Shown here: piece after piece, positions 34,358-43,176 of the stretch
Numbering within the stretch: the stretch's first letter is position 1
How the letters are laid out: each line of letters begins with the position of its first letter
Source: CAVQBP01 sp963723205
GTDB lineage: Bacteria; Bacteroidota; Ignavibacteria; Ignavibacteriales; Ignavibacteriaceae
Length of the DNA: 64,000 bases
Assembly (NCBI GenBank): GCA_963723205.1
Contig: CAVRQC010000047.1
Coordinates: forward strand, 1-64,000
Direction: 5' to 3'
Program-made: the position numbers and the translations under genes
Notes under the pieces: model-generated
Told to the model about the DNA's origin: nothing
The model's input: only the letters and a program-made list of their open reading frames with translations
The model's database searches: none

Positions 34358-35752
34358 ATGGAAAATCTTATAAACAAAATTGAAAATGAACTTAATTCTT
34401 TATCCAAGGAAGAAAGGGAGGAGATTCTTAAAAGATTAAGAAATGAAATTGACACTATTGATAAACAATTAGTTCCGCTGCTTAGTAAAAGAACTTTAAT
34501 GTCGGTGCTCATCGGTAGGGTTAAAAGGTCAATGAACCTTCCTACATATTCTCCGGAACGAGAAAAGGAAATAAGTAAAAAAATTAGTCATTATGCTGAA
34601 GAACCTTTGAGACCGGAATCTTTGTTAAGAATTTATGAACGAATACTCGATGAATCACGTGCAATTCAGAGGGAAGAAAAAAATGAAGGAAATATATTCA
34701 GGATTTCGACTTCTAAAATGAAAAAAAGTTTGAAAAGCATGTTTACTAAAAAAGAATTTTTAATAATTACTATCTTTTTTTTTGTAGTGCTTGGATGGTT
34801 GTATTATATCTTTTTTACTCCTAATTATTATTCAGGAAAGTCACCGGTTAGATTTGAAATTAAAAAAGGGGAAAGTCTAGATCAAATAACCGATAGTTTG
34901 TATGATTGCGGTATTGTTCCAAACAGTACAAGTATGAAAGTCGCTGCTTTTCTTTTCGGAGCTGAAAAAAGAATAAGAGCAGGAAGGTATGAAATTCCGA
35001 ACGGATTAAGCTACCTGGATTTAATAGAATTATTTTTGTATGGAAAAGCAGATTACTTAGTAAATGTAAAACTTTATGATGGTTCCAGGATAAAATCTAT
35101 GGCTGCAACACTAAAAGTTAATGCTTTTATAGATTCAGCATCCTTTGTCGATATATGTAACGACAGAGAATTTTTAGATTCGATAGGTCTGGATTATCCA
35201 ACTATAGAAGGATATCTTTTACCTCAGCAGTATTCGATTTATGAAAGAAGCTCTGCCAGAGAAGTTATTAAAAAAATATATAATGGCTTTAATAATTTTT
35301 TTAATGATTCCTTAAAAGCCAGGGCTAAAGAACTAGGGTATTCAATTCACGATGTTGTAACACTTGCTTCAATAATTGAAGGTGAAACAAAGAAAGAAGA
35401 AGATATGCCGGTTATTGCCGAAGTTTATTATAACCGGTTAAAACGGGGGATGAAACTTGAAGCTGATCCAACTATTCAATACCTTATTAAAGGGAAATGG
35501 AGAAGAATATTATATAAAGACTTAAAAACTAACAACCCATATAATACATATTTGAATTACGGTCTTCCTCCCGGACCAATAAATAATCCTGGAAAACCTG
35601 CTTTACTTGCAGCTCTTTACCCGGATAATAATAATTATCTTTACTTTGTAGCTGATGGAAACGGAGGGCACAAGTTTTCCAGGACATATTCGGAACATTT
35701 AAGAAATGTTAGAGAGTATAGAAGATGGCTTCGGGCACAAGAAAACAAATAA
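34358..35752 (+). CDS. mltG: chorismate mutase-MltG fusion: AroQ-type mutase domain joined to endolytic transglycosylase
   Basis: A 464-residue protein with two unrelated parts. Residues 20-106 are an AroQ chorismate mutase: aligned to the E. coli P-protein mutase, the active-site residues R11, R28, K39, R51, E52, S84 and Q88 are present here as R28, R45, K56, R68, E69, S100 and Q104; D48 is replaced by Ser. Residues about 134-153 are one transmembrane helix. The rest is MltG/YceG: FEIKKGESLDQITDSL (LysM-like), then ASIIEGETKKEEDMPVIAEVYYNRL with the catalytic Glu at about 341, ADPTIQY and NPYNTYLNYGLPPGPINNPG. MltG cuts nascent glycan strands in the periplasm, so the mutase domain faces the cytoplasm. 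It overlaps the next gene by 28 bases. Confidence 0.92.
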   Translation: MENLINKIENELNSLSKEEREEILKRLRNEIDTIDKQLVPLLSKRTLMSVLIGRVKRSMNLPTYSPEREKEISKKISHYAEEPLRPESLLRIYERILDESRAIQREEKNEGNIFRISTSKMKKSLKSMFTKKEFLIITIFFFVVLGWLYYIFFTPNYYSGKSPVRFEIKKGESLDQITDSLYDCGIVPNSTSMKVAAFLFGAEKRIRAGRYEIPNGLSYLDLIELFLYGKADYLVNVKLYDGSRIKSMAATLKVNAFIDSASFVDICNDREFLDSIGLDYPTIEGYLLPQQYSIYERSSAREVIKKIYNGFNNFFNDSLKARAKELGYSIHDVVTLASIIEGETKKEEDMPVIAEVYYNRLKRGMKLEADPTIQYLIKGKWRRILYKDLKTNNPYNTYLNYGLPPGPINNPGKPALLAALYPDNNNYLYFVADGNGGHKFSRTYSEHLRNVREYRRWLRAQENK

Positions 35753-37413
35753 AGAATTTTTTACTGTTAATTACAGGCTTAATTTTATCTAATTGTGCAA
35801 ACCAGTTGCCTCCTGGAGGTGGTGAAATCGATAAGACTCCACCTAAAATAATTAATGTTTATCCTTCCGATGGTACAACAAATTTTAAAGAGGATTATTT
35901 CGAACTCGAATTTTCAGAATATGTTGAAAGACGTTCACTTCAGGAAGCGATTTTTATTTCTCCATCAATCCAGGGTTCCTTGAATTTGGACTGGAGCGGA
36001 AAATCTGTTAGAGTGAATTTTCCATCCAAACTGAAAAGTAATACTACTTATGTTGTTGCAATCGGAACTGATGTTGTAGATTATAATAATAAAAACAGGA
36101 TGGCCGAATCTTTCAATTTTACTTTTTCGACGGGAAATGAAATCGATAAAAGAGTAATTGCCGGTAAAGTATATAATGAAAAACCAGATGGGATTTTAAT
36201 ATTTGCTTATAAATTAAGTTCCGATACGGCGGATCCTTTTTTACATAAACCTGGATATATCTCACAAACCGGCAATAATGGTGCATTTAAATTGCTTGGA
36301 TTAGCAGAAGGAACATACAGGGTTTTTGCCGTTAAAGATGAATACAGGGATTTGCTTTTTCAGCCGGAACAGGATTTAATCGGAATGCCTTATAAAGACA
36401 TTTCATTTAGTAAAGATGATACATTGTTTAGTCCGCTGAATTTTTTCCTAACCAAAATAGATACTGTCAAACCAAGATTTATTAGTGCATCAATGACAGA
36501 CAGGTTTCATATTCTTATCAACTATACTGAAGAATTTGATACATCAATAATAAAAGCAAAAAATTTCTTCATATTTGATTCTACTGCAAATAAAAAATTG
36601 ATTCCAATTTATGCTTATAAAGGAAATACAAAAAAAACGGAAATGGTTCTTGTTGATACTTCTTTATTCCCGGCTGATCATGATGTTTATCTTATTGCCG
36701 ATTCAATTAAAGATATTACCGGAAATGTCTTTTTGAATGATGAAACCCGGATAAATTTAAGCGAAAAACCAGACACAGCTAAATTGAATGTCTATAAGAC
36801 TATTCCGCGGGATAACTCAAGAGATATCGATTATATCGGGGCCCGATTTAATTTTTATTTAAATGACGCATTTAATACATCTTTACCTAAACAAAATGTA
36901 ATTTTTCAGGATACTCTGGAAAGGAGAACCGCATTCAAAATAAAAATTCTTGATGATGCATCTTTCACTGTAATTCCTGATAAAAAATTGGAACCGGCAA
37001 AAGACTACGTAATAAAGATTGACCTTTCAAAATTTGAGAATGCTGCCGGAAATATTGCAGATACAACTTTTACATACAGGTTCAGAACGATAAGCGGCCT
37101 GGATTTTACGGGCATTTCAGGTAAGATCAATAATGTTGATTTTAAGAAAAATCCTGTGCTGGTACTTTCAGCCGTTGATGATTTCAAACCTATCTACAGT
37201 AAGAAATTGAATGGTAATAGTAAATTTAACTTTGACCGGGTAGTTCCGGGAAAGTATATATTTTGGTGTTACCTTGACGAAGACAGCAGCAATACATATA
37301 CATATGGTTATCCTTTCCCCTTCAAATCATCGGAAGAATTTTCTTTTTATCCAGATACTTTAAATCTCCGGGCAAGGTGGGTTCAAACGGATATTATTTT
37401 TGATTTTAAATAG
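35725..37413 (+). CDS. Ig-like (Big_5/SbsA-type) domain lipoprotein
   Basis: A 562-residue exported protein. A charged N-terminus, a hydrophobic stretch and ILSNC (Cys at about residue 24) suggest a lipoprotein, with a slightly loose lipobox. Residues 37-140 form an SbsA Ig-like domain (DKTPPKIINVYPSDGTTNF ... ELEFSEYV ... FTFSTGNEID). A carboxypeptidase-regulatory-like fold follows (GAFKLLGLAEGTYRVFAVKD), then a second Ig-like region about 335-460 with LEPAKDYVIKIDLSKF. Function unknown; the domain set suits an outer-membrane surface or periplasmic structural protein. Its ATG lies inside the mltG frame, so translation may be coupled. The palindrome at 37451 follows the stop. Confidence 0.8.
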   Translation: MASGTRKQIKNFLLLITGLILSNCANQLPPGGGEIDKTPPKIINVYPSDGTTNFKEDYFELEFSEYVERRSLQEAIFISPSIQGSLNLDWSGKSVRVNFPSKLKSNTTYVVAIGTDVVDYNNKNRMAESFNFTFSTGNEIDKRVIAGKVYNEKPDGILIFAYKLSSDTADPFLHKPGYISQTGNNGAFKLLGLAEGTYRVFAVKDEYRDLLFQPEQDLIGMPYKDISFSKDDTLFSPLNFFLTKIDTVKPRFISASMTDRFHILINYTEEFDTSIIKAKNFFIFDSTANKKLIPIYAYKGNTKKTEMVLVDTSLFPADHDVYLIADSIKDITGNVFLNDETRINLSEKPDTAKLNVYKTIPRDNSRDIDYIGARFNFYLNDAFNTSLPKQNVIFQDTLERRTAFKIKILDDASFTVIPDKKLEPAKDYVIKIDLSKFENAAGNIADTTFTYRFRTISGLDFTGISGKINNVDFKKNPVLVLSAVDDFKPIYSKKLNGNSKFNFDRVVPGKYIFWCYLDEDSSNTYTYGYPFPFKSSEEFSFYPDTLNLRARWVQTDIIFDFK

Positions 37414-37450
37414 GATTATAAAAATTATGGTTATCACCTAAACGTTCTGA

Positions 37451-37480
37451 TGTAGAGACGTTCTGCAGAACGTCTCTACA
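37451..37480. repeat. 30-bp perfect palindrome, copy 2
   Basis: These 30 bases are identical to 4522-4551 and are self-complementary. The copy starts 38 bases after the stop of the Ig-like lipoprotein gene and 33 bases before the next start. Two identical copies 33 kb apart, both just downstream of an operon end, suggest a dispersed palindromic repeat that may serve as a bidirectional terminator. Confidence 0.85.
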
Positions 37481-37512
37481 ATTACATCAAATAAATTTTA
37501 GTTTAATATATC

Positions 37513-37806
37513 ATGAAAATCTTAGCAATTGAAAAAGAAGTACCGGGAGTAAAAGAAGAGCAATATTCTCCTCATTTAAAGGCTGAAGCATTAAAAGCAT
37601 GGGAATTATATCAAGCTGAAAAAATTAGAGAGCTTTATTTCTCGAAAAATAGCTTTGCAGTATTAATTTTAGAATGTTCAGATGAAAAGGAAGCCTCTGA
37701 AATCCTGGGTTCTCTTCCCCTTGTAAAAGAAGGTTTAATTGAATTTAATCTAATTCCTCTAATGCCCTATCCCGGTTTCAGCAGACTTTTCCAAGAAAAA
37801 AAATAG
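37513..37806 (+). CDS. small ferredoxin-fold protein resembling muconolactone isomerase-like domains
   Basis: A 97-residue cytosolic protein. After a first strand (MKILAIEKEVPG) it has a helix (LKAEALKAWELYQAEKIRELYF), a strand with FAVLILECSDEKEASEIL, and the ending SLPLVKEGLIEFNLIPLMPYPGFSRLF. The helix-strand order and the L-P-L-x(5-8)-I-E-x-x-L-x-P-L-x-P-Y ending are like the YCII/muconolactone-isomerase-like dimeric alpha-beta barrel proteins. Catalytic function cannot be assigned. It is a single gene followed by the convergent hutI. Confidence 0.65.
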   Translation: MKILAIEKEVPGVKEEQYSPHLKAEALKAWELYQAEKIRELYFSKNSFAVLILECSDEKEASEILGSLPLVKEGLIEFNLIPLMPYPGFSRLFQEKK

Positions 37807-37822
37807 ATTATTTATAAAACAA

Positions 37823-39073
37823 TTACTGAACTTGATAAATAATCTCCCCGTTTTTAATTGTCATGCAATTAAGATTTCTGCCAATACTATATAATATATT
37901 TGAATATTCATTTGTATCAAAAACAGCAAAATCAGCATTCTTACCGATTTCAATATTTCCAATTTTATCATTCAGCTTTAATGCTTTAGCCGCATTTATA
38001 GTAACTGCTGAAATTGTTTCTTCAATTGTCATTTCCATTTTTATGGCTGCTAAACTCATAATCAAATGCAAATCTGAAATCGGTGATGTACCGGGATTGC
38101 AGTCGGTTGAAAGGGCTACAATAAGATTATTATCAATTAGTTTTCTAGCAGGAGCATAGTGATAATTAAGAAAGAAAGAAACTCCCGGCAGCAGAACACA
38201 CACTGTATCTTTTCCTTTTAGCTGATCAATTTGTTTCTCTTTCAGAACCTCAAGATGATCTACGCTGACCGCATTATGCTTTAGAGCAACTTCTAAACCG
38301 CCGATATTATTAAACTGTTCTGTATGAATTCTTAAACTCAAACCTAATTCTTCTGCTTTTGAAAAAATCAAATCGATTTCATCTGCAGAGAATGCAGTTG
38401 ATTCACAAAAACCATCGCAGGCATCAGCGAGGCTATTTTCTTTTATATAAGGGAGCATTTTATTAACTATTTCATCGAGATAAGTTTCGTGCTGAGATTT
38501 GAATTTGTTTGGGTAAGTATGTGCTCCAAGAAAGGTGGGAACAATATCAATAGGACATGAGTTTTTTAAGTTATTTATTACTCTCAACAACTTAATTTCA
38601 TTTTCAAAATCAAGTCCGTAACCGCTTTTTATTTCAACTGTTGTAATTCCCCGGGAAATAAAATAATTTATTGCCTTTAGAGTATTATCAAAAATTTCCT
38701 GATTACTGCTGTTTCTAACCGATTGAACAGTGGTATTTATACCGCCGCCATCTTTGGCAATTTCCTCATATGATTTCCCGTTTAGTCTTTCCCTGAATTC
38801 ATTTGCCCTGCTTCCCGTAAATGCAGAATGAGTATGACACTCTACTAATCCGGGAAGCACCACTCTATCTTTTACATTGATTAATTTATCAGCTTTGCCT
38901 TTGAATTTTTCAACTTCAGAGTTTGTAATAAAATCTTTGATTATTTTATTTTCAACTACTATGGAGTGATCATATAGAATATTTAATTTTTTTAATGAAT
39001 TACCCTTTTTATAATTTATTCCGTTTGTACCAACGGTAACAATTTGAGAAGGATTTGTTAGAATTTTTAACAT
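37823..39073 (-). CDS. hutI: imidazolonepropionase
   Basis: A 416-residue amidohydrolase of the histidine degradation pathway; it opens 4-imidazolone-5-propionate to N-formimino-L-glutamate. The metal site HTHSAF follows VVLPGLVECH (about 72-86). SRANEFRERLNGKSYEEIAKDGGGINTTV is diagnostic of HutI rather than other amidohydrolases. Later come IHTEQFN, the SVDHLE metal His, and ALSTDCNPGTSP with the metal Asp near residue 320. hutH, hutU and hutG are not in the window. It is a single minus-strand gene, 73 bases from the SPOR lipoprotein gene. Confidence 0.95.
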   Translation of the reverse strand: MLKILTNPSQIVTVGTNGINYKKGNSLKKLNILYDHSIVVENKIIKDFITNSEVEKFKGKADKLINVKDRVVLPGLVECHTHSAFTGSRANEFRERLNGKSYEEIAKDGGGINTTVQSVRNSSNQEIFDNTLKAINYFISRGITTVEIKSGYGLDFENEIKLLRVINNLKNSCPIDIVPTFLGAHTYPNKFKSQHETYLDEIVNKMLPYIKENSLADACDGFCESTAFSADEIDLIFSKAEELGLSLRIHTEQFNNIGGLEVALKHNAVSVDHLEVLKEKQIDQLKGKDTVCVLLPGVSFFLNYHYAPARKLIDNNLIVALSTDCNPGTSPISDLHLIMSLAAIKMEMTIEETISAVTINAAKALKLNDKIGNIEIGKNADFAVFDTNEYSNILYSIGRNLNCMTIKNGEIIYQVQ

Positions 39074-39146
39074 TAAAAATATTTTTTAGTGTACAACTTA
39101 ATAGAACGATATAATAAAACTCAGGGTATTAATCTGCTTTTGGTCA

Positions 39147-39698
39147 TTACTTGTTATATATATTTATCTTATCATTAACAACTCTTGCTTCAGTATAACC
39201 AATTTGATTCAGCTTAAACTTCAAATCATTAGCTTCCGAGATTTTTAGAAAGTCACCAACTTTTACTTTATAAAATGGCGGCTCAAAAGTAATATAAACT
39301 GCTTTTTGGTTTGTTTCCAAATATAATTCTGTACGAATACTATCAGCTTCTTCAAGGTTGTCGGTTGAAAGTACCTGAACTCTATATCCATTAACCTGGT
39401 CAATTATTTGAGGGGCAGAAGTGTCGGATGCGGATTTAGTTTTATAATTATACCAGACATCAGGCCTTTCCGTTTTCATGGGCTTTTCCTTGCTTTCTAC
39501 ATTAAAAGTGGCACGGTACGGCGTTAAATCAAAATCTTCATTATCCTCTTTTTGAGTTGGAGTTTCTTTTTTTTCTCCTTTTTTCTCCGTATTATTTTTT
39601 TCATTACCATATCTGTCCGCTGTTGAAGCACTGCAGGAAATAAGCAGAATTGATATTAAAAAAGGAAATATATTTTGAATTATTCCTAGCTTCATCAT
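39147..39698 (-). CDS. SPOR-domain lipoprotein
   Basis: A 183-residue protein with a signal peptide and lipobox (ILLISCSAS, Cys at about 22). A highly charged, low-complexity linker (residues 30-60) is followed by a C-terminal SPOR domain at about 105-180 (GYRVQVLSTDNLEEADSIRT ... VKVGDFLKISEANDLKFKL). SPOR domains bind denuded glycan strands at the division septum. With the lipid anchor, the protein probably links the outer membrane to septal peptidoglycan. The second ATG two codons in is equally possible as the start (AGGACAA lies just upstream). Confidence 0.85.
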   Translation of the reverse strand: MMKLGIIQNIFPFLISILLISCSASTADRYGNEKNNTEKKGEKKETPTQKEDNEDFDLTPYRATFNVESKEKPMKTERPDVWYNYKTKSASDTSAPQIIDQVNGYRVQVLSTDNLEEADSIRTELYLETNQKAVYITFEPPFYKVKVGDFLKISEANDLKFKLNQIGYTEARVVNDKINIYNK

Positions 39699-39913
39699 TT
39701 GTCCTAATATTAATAATTCTAAATAACTAATATTTAACGGAATTTATTAAAATACAATTCTTTAATAGAATTCTATCTTATTTTATTTGCAATTATCAAA
39801 GATAAGTATATGTGTGACTTGGAATTAAAAATCTTTGAGAAAAAGTGTTTATTTTTGTAACTTAGTAAGTTAAAAAATTAATCCTTTATAGAAAAACCAA
39901 CCTTTATAAAAGA

Positions 39914-41407
39914 ATGGCAGCTAAAAAATTAAAAATTTTATTTGTAACATCTGAGGTAGTTCCTTTTGTAAAAACCGGGGGACTAGCCGATGTATCTTCT
40001 GCTTTACCTCAACGACTATCGGAAATGGGACATGAGGTAAGGATTGTTGTTCCGAAATATGGTGCAGTAGATGATAGGAAATTCAAAATTCATGAAGTAG
40101 TCAGGCTGAAGGATTTAAAAATTAAGATAGGAGAAAAAGAAGTAACTTTTTCTTTAAAATCATGTTTTTTACCCGGTCAGAAAGTAAGAGTTCAGATATA
40201 TTTCCTTGATAATTATGAATATTTTGGAAGCAGGAATAGTTTATATATAGATCCATTATCAGGAGAAAATTATCCGGATAATGATGAAAGATTTATTCTA
40301 TTAAGCCGATCGGTTTTTGAATTGATTTCAAAGCTTGGATGGATACCTGATATAATCCATTGTAATGATTGGCAATGTGGGTTGATTCCTGCCTATCTGA
40401 AGACCGTTTATAAGGATGAAGAACAATTTTCTAAATTTAAGACATTATTTACCATTCACAACCTTGCTTACCAGGGTGAATTTCCGAAATCTTCTTTTTA
40501 TAAAACCGGTTTGCCTGAAGAATTAAATTCTGAGAAGGGGTTGGAAATTTACGGTCAGATTAATTTTATGAAAAGTGGGCTTGTATTTGCTGATGTTATA
40601 AACACAGTTAGTGAAACATATGCCGAAGAGATTAGAAAAAATGAAGAGTTGGGTGCCGGCTTAAAGAGTGTTTTAGCTAAGCGAAAAAGTGATCTGTATG
40701 GAATTGTTAATGGAATTGATATGCGGGTTTGGAATCCTGAAAAAGATAAATTACTTCCTAAAAAATATTCTATAAAAAATCTTAATCATAAGATTGAAAA
40801 TAAAAAAGAATTAACTCGGAAATTCAGTTTCGAATTTGATGAATCAATCCCGGTAATTGGAGTAATTACGAGATTATTTAATGCAAAGGGCATAGATTTA
40901 ATAAGTAGTGCTTTTAACGAAATAATGAAATTGAATATACAGATGGTCCTGCTTGGCACCGGAGATAGAAATTACCATTTGTTTTTTGATAAAATGGCTA
41001 CAAAACACCGCGGTAAATTTGCATGCTATTTAGGTTTTAATGATGAATTAGCTCATTTGATTGAAGGCGGAGCTGATATCTTTCTTATGCCATCAAGGTA
41101 TGAACCTTGCGGGTTAAACCAGATGTATAGTCTTGTTTATGGAACTGTTCCGGTTGTTCGTGAAACAGGAGGACTTGCAGATACGGTTATTAAGTATGAT
41201 GAGAAAAAAGATGAAGGCAATGGCTTTGTATTCAAAAAATATGAAAAAGCAGCTTTTATTAGGGAATTAAAAAGAGCGGTTAATACATTCAAGGATAATA
41301 AGACCTGGACCAAGATTATGAAGAATGGAATGAGATCTGATTTTAGTTGGACCTCATCTGCTAAAAAATATATTGATTTATATAAAACTGTTTTAAACAG
41401 TGACTGA
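39914..41407 (+). CDS. glgA: glycogen synthase (ADP-glucose type)
   Basis: A 497-residue GT5 glycosyltransferase. The ADP-glucose-binding loop KTGGLADVSSALP is at residues 20-32, HDWQ-like HCNDWQCGLIP at about 152-162, TIHNLAYQGEF at about 181-191, and the second nucleotide site PSRYEPCGLNQMYSLVYGTVP at about 393-413 with the catalytic Glu in EPCGL. It extends alpha-1,4-glucan from ADP-glucose. The final A of the TGA stop is the first base of the gmhB ATG (TGATG), so the two are coupled. TATTTTTG at 39850-39857 could be a -7 promoter element, without a well-spaced -33 partner. Confidence 0.95.
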   Translation: MAAKKLKILFVTSEVVPFVKTGGLADVSSALPQRLSEMGHEVRIVVPKYGAVDDRKFKIHEVVRLKDLKIKIGEKEVTFSLKSCFLPGQKVRVQIYFLDNYEYFGSRNSLYIDPLSGENYPDNDERFILLSRSVFELISKLGWIPDIIHCNDWQCGLIPAYLKTVYKDEEQFSKFKTLFTIHNLAYQGEFPKSSFYKTGLPEELNSEKGLEIYGQINFMKSGLVFADVINTVSETYAEEIRKNEELGAGLKSVLAKRKSDLYGIVNGIDMRVWNPEKDKLLPKKYSIKNLNHKIENKKELTRKFSFEFDESIPVIGVITRLFNAKGIDLISSAFNEIMKLNIQMVLLGTGDRNYHLFFDKMATKHRGKFACYLGFNDELAHLIEGGADIFLMPSRYEPCGLNQMYSLVYGTVPVVRETGGLADTVIKYDEKKDEGNGFVFKKYEKAAFIRELKRAVNTFKDNKTWTKIMKNGMRSDFSWTSSAKKYIDLYKTVLNSD

Positions 41408-41982
41408 TGCCGAATTTTGCTATATTTTTAGATAGAGATGGTACACTAAATGAAGATCCGGGTTATCTTGGTGATCCGCAGTTACTCAATCTTTATCCAG
41501 ATACAGGGAAGGCTCTTGCATATTTAAAAAATGAATTAAATTTTAAGTTAATTGTTATATCAAATCAATCGGGTATCGCGAGGGGATTGATTACCAAAGA
41601 AAAAGTTGATGCTGTGAATGCTAAAGTGAATGAATTATTGTCGAAAGATAATGTTCAAATAGATGCCTTTTATTATTGTCCGTATCATCCTGATTTCAGC
41701 AGTATGGAAGAATGCTCATGTAGAAAACCGTCCCCGAAGCTTGTTTTGAAATCTGCTAGAGAATTAAATGTTGATTTGTCAAAATCTTATTTTATCGGGG
41801 ATGCCGTCACCGATATAGAATGCGGATTTAATGCTAAGTTAAAAACCATACTGGTAAAAACCGGATATGGAAAGGACAGTTTTTATATCTTGCAAAAGCT
41901 AAATAAAATACCGAGTTTTGTTGCCGAAAATATTTTGGATGCTTGTAACTTTATAATTAAAGATTTTACTGGAGAAAATTAA
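41407..41982 (+). CDS. gmhB: D-glycero-D-manno-heptose 1,7-bisphosphate 7-phosphatase (HAD-IIIA)
   Basis: A 191-residue HAD phosphatase. Catalytic Asp pair FLDRDGTLNEDPGYL (Asp 9 and 11), ISNQSGIARG, then the zinc-binding loop YYCPYHPDFSSMEECSCRKPSP, specific to GmhB and histidinol-phosphatase relatives, and FIGDAVTDIECGFNA near the C-terminus. It removes the C7 phosphate in ADP-heptose synthesis for the LPS core. Histidinol phosphatase activity is the main alternative but the loop and absence of his genes favour GmhB. The coupling with glgA is one base of overlap. Confidence 0.88.
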   Translation: MPNFAIFLDRDGTLNEDPGYLGDPQLLNLYPDTGKALAYLKNELNFKLIVISNQSGIARGLITKEKVDAVNAKVNELLSKDNVQIDAFYYCPYHPDFSSMEECSCRKPSPKLVLKSARELNVDLSKSYFIGDAVTDIECGFNAKLKTILVKTGYGKDSFYILQKLNKIPSFVAENILDACNFIIKDFTGEN

Positions 41983-41983
41983 T

Positions 41984-43156
41984 TTGTTCATTAAAAATAG
42001 AATATTTATACTTATTGCTGTTTCATTTATTCTGTCCTTTTATGCTTGCAGCGACAATCCCTCTTCAATAGGGGCAAATTTATTAAAAAGTGATAATTTG
42101 AAGATTAACGAACTCGATTCCCAAAATGATTCACTCGCACAGAAATCCTGGTATCTTAAAAGGACTTTAAAACTTGGTGCATCTTATACTTTGCTTGTAG
42201 GGAAAGATGAAAATTTAGAAGCATCTACTCTTATTAATTTTCTGATATCATTACCCGATTCAATAAAGAACAGCATTAATGCCGATTCAATTACAGTAAC
42301 CGGGGCAAATATACAATTTATTAGGGCGTATCCTACTAAAGAAAACAATTCTTTTTATGATTTTACCGTTCATAAAATCCAATCCGGATGGACAAGTAAC
42401 TTTACTTCCGATAGCCTGTCAATGCTATCATATGATCCTTCAGATATAAGTTCCAATAAATCATTAACCGATTCCCTTGAACAATTTGACATTAGTAATG
42501 ATTTTGCTTTCTCCTTGTTGAAATATGCAACTGATTCAACAGGGACTAATTTTGGGCTCTATATTAAACCGACTGAAAATTCGCAAAAAGTTGTAGGATA
42601 TTATTCTTTATACAATGGAGTCAACATACCCATTTTAAGAGTTGCAATTCAAAAGCTGAATTTATATCCGGATACATTGTCCTTTTATGCCAGCTCAAAT
42701 GTAAGTGTTGTTACAGGAAATATCCCTCCATCTAACCTTCAATCGAGAATAATAACGGAGGGAGGATTAGTAATAAATTCAAAATTATGGTTCGATATTT
42801 CCAAAATTCCATTAAATGCAATAGTAAACGATGCTAAGTTAACATTAAATATGGATGCATCTGAAAGTTATCTTGGTGATACTACTAATTCTGTTTTGGC
42901 TGCTTTTTTAACTGATTCATCTTCAAATGTCTTGGATTCAGCAACAAATATAATAACATTCTCAGAGAAAAATAATTCTATGACAGGAACACTCACATCT
43001 TATGTGCAGAGGTGGGTCAATACCGGGATTAATGAAGGAATTATTTTGTTTCCCAGAAATCAGATTGGCAGTGTAGACTTATTTACTTTTTACGGCAGTA
43101 ATGCAGTTGATTCATTAAAACCGCGTTTACATATTATTTATACATTGAATAAATAA
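41984..43156 (+). CDS. lipoprotein with a DNRLRE-like C-terminal region
   Basis: A 390-residue exported protein. It has a hydrophobic N-terminus and lipobox FYACSDNPSSIG (Cys at about residue 22). The rest is beta-rich without catalytic motifs; the last 60 residues (YVQRWVNTGINEGIILFP ... LKPRLHIIYTL) resemble the end of DNRLRE-type cell-surface modules, and the SSIGANLL start resembles DUF4270 lipoproteins of Bacteroidota. Function unknown. The TTG start is one base after the gmhB stop, with GGAG 6-7 bases upstream, so it continues that operon. Confidence 0.7.
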   Translation: MFIKNRIFILIAVSFILSFYACSDNPSSIGANLLKSDNLKINELDSQNDSLAQKSWYLKRTLKLGASYTLLVGKDENLEASTLINFLISLPDSIKNSINADSITVTGANIQFIRAYPTKENNSFYDFTVHKIQSGWTSNFTSDSLSMLSYDPSDISSNKSLTDSLEQFDISNDFAFSLLKYATDSTGTNFGLYIKPTENSQKVVGYYSLYNGVNIPILRVAIQKLNLYPDTLSFYASSNVSVVTGNIPPSNLQSRIITEGGLVINSKLWFDISKIPLNAIVNDAKLTLNMDASESYLGDTTNSVLAAFLTDSSSNVLDSATNIITFSEKNNSMTGTLTSYVQRWVNTGINEGIILFPRNQIGSVDLFTFYGSNAVDSLKPRLHIIYTLNK

Positions 43157-43176
43157 AAAGCCAAAGGCTTAATTGA

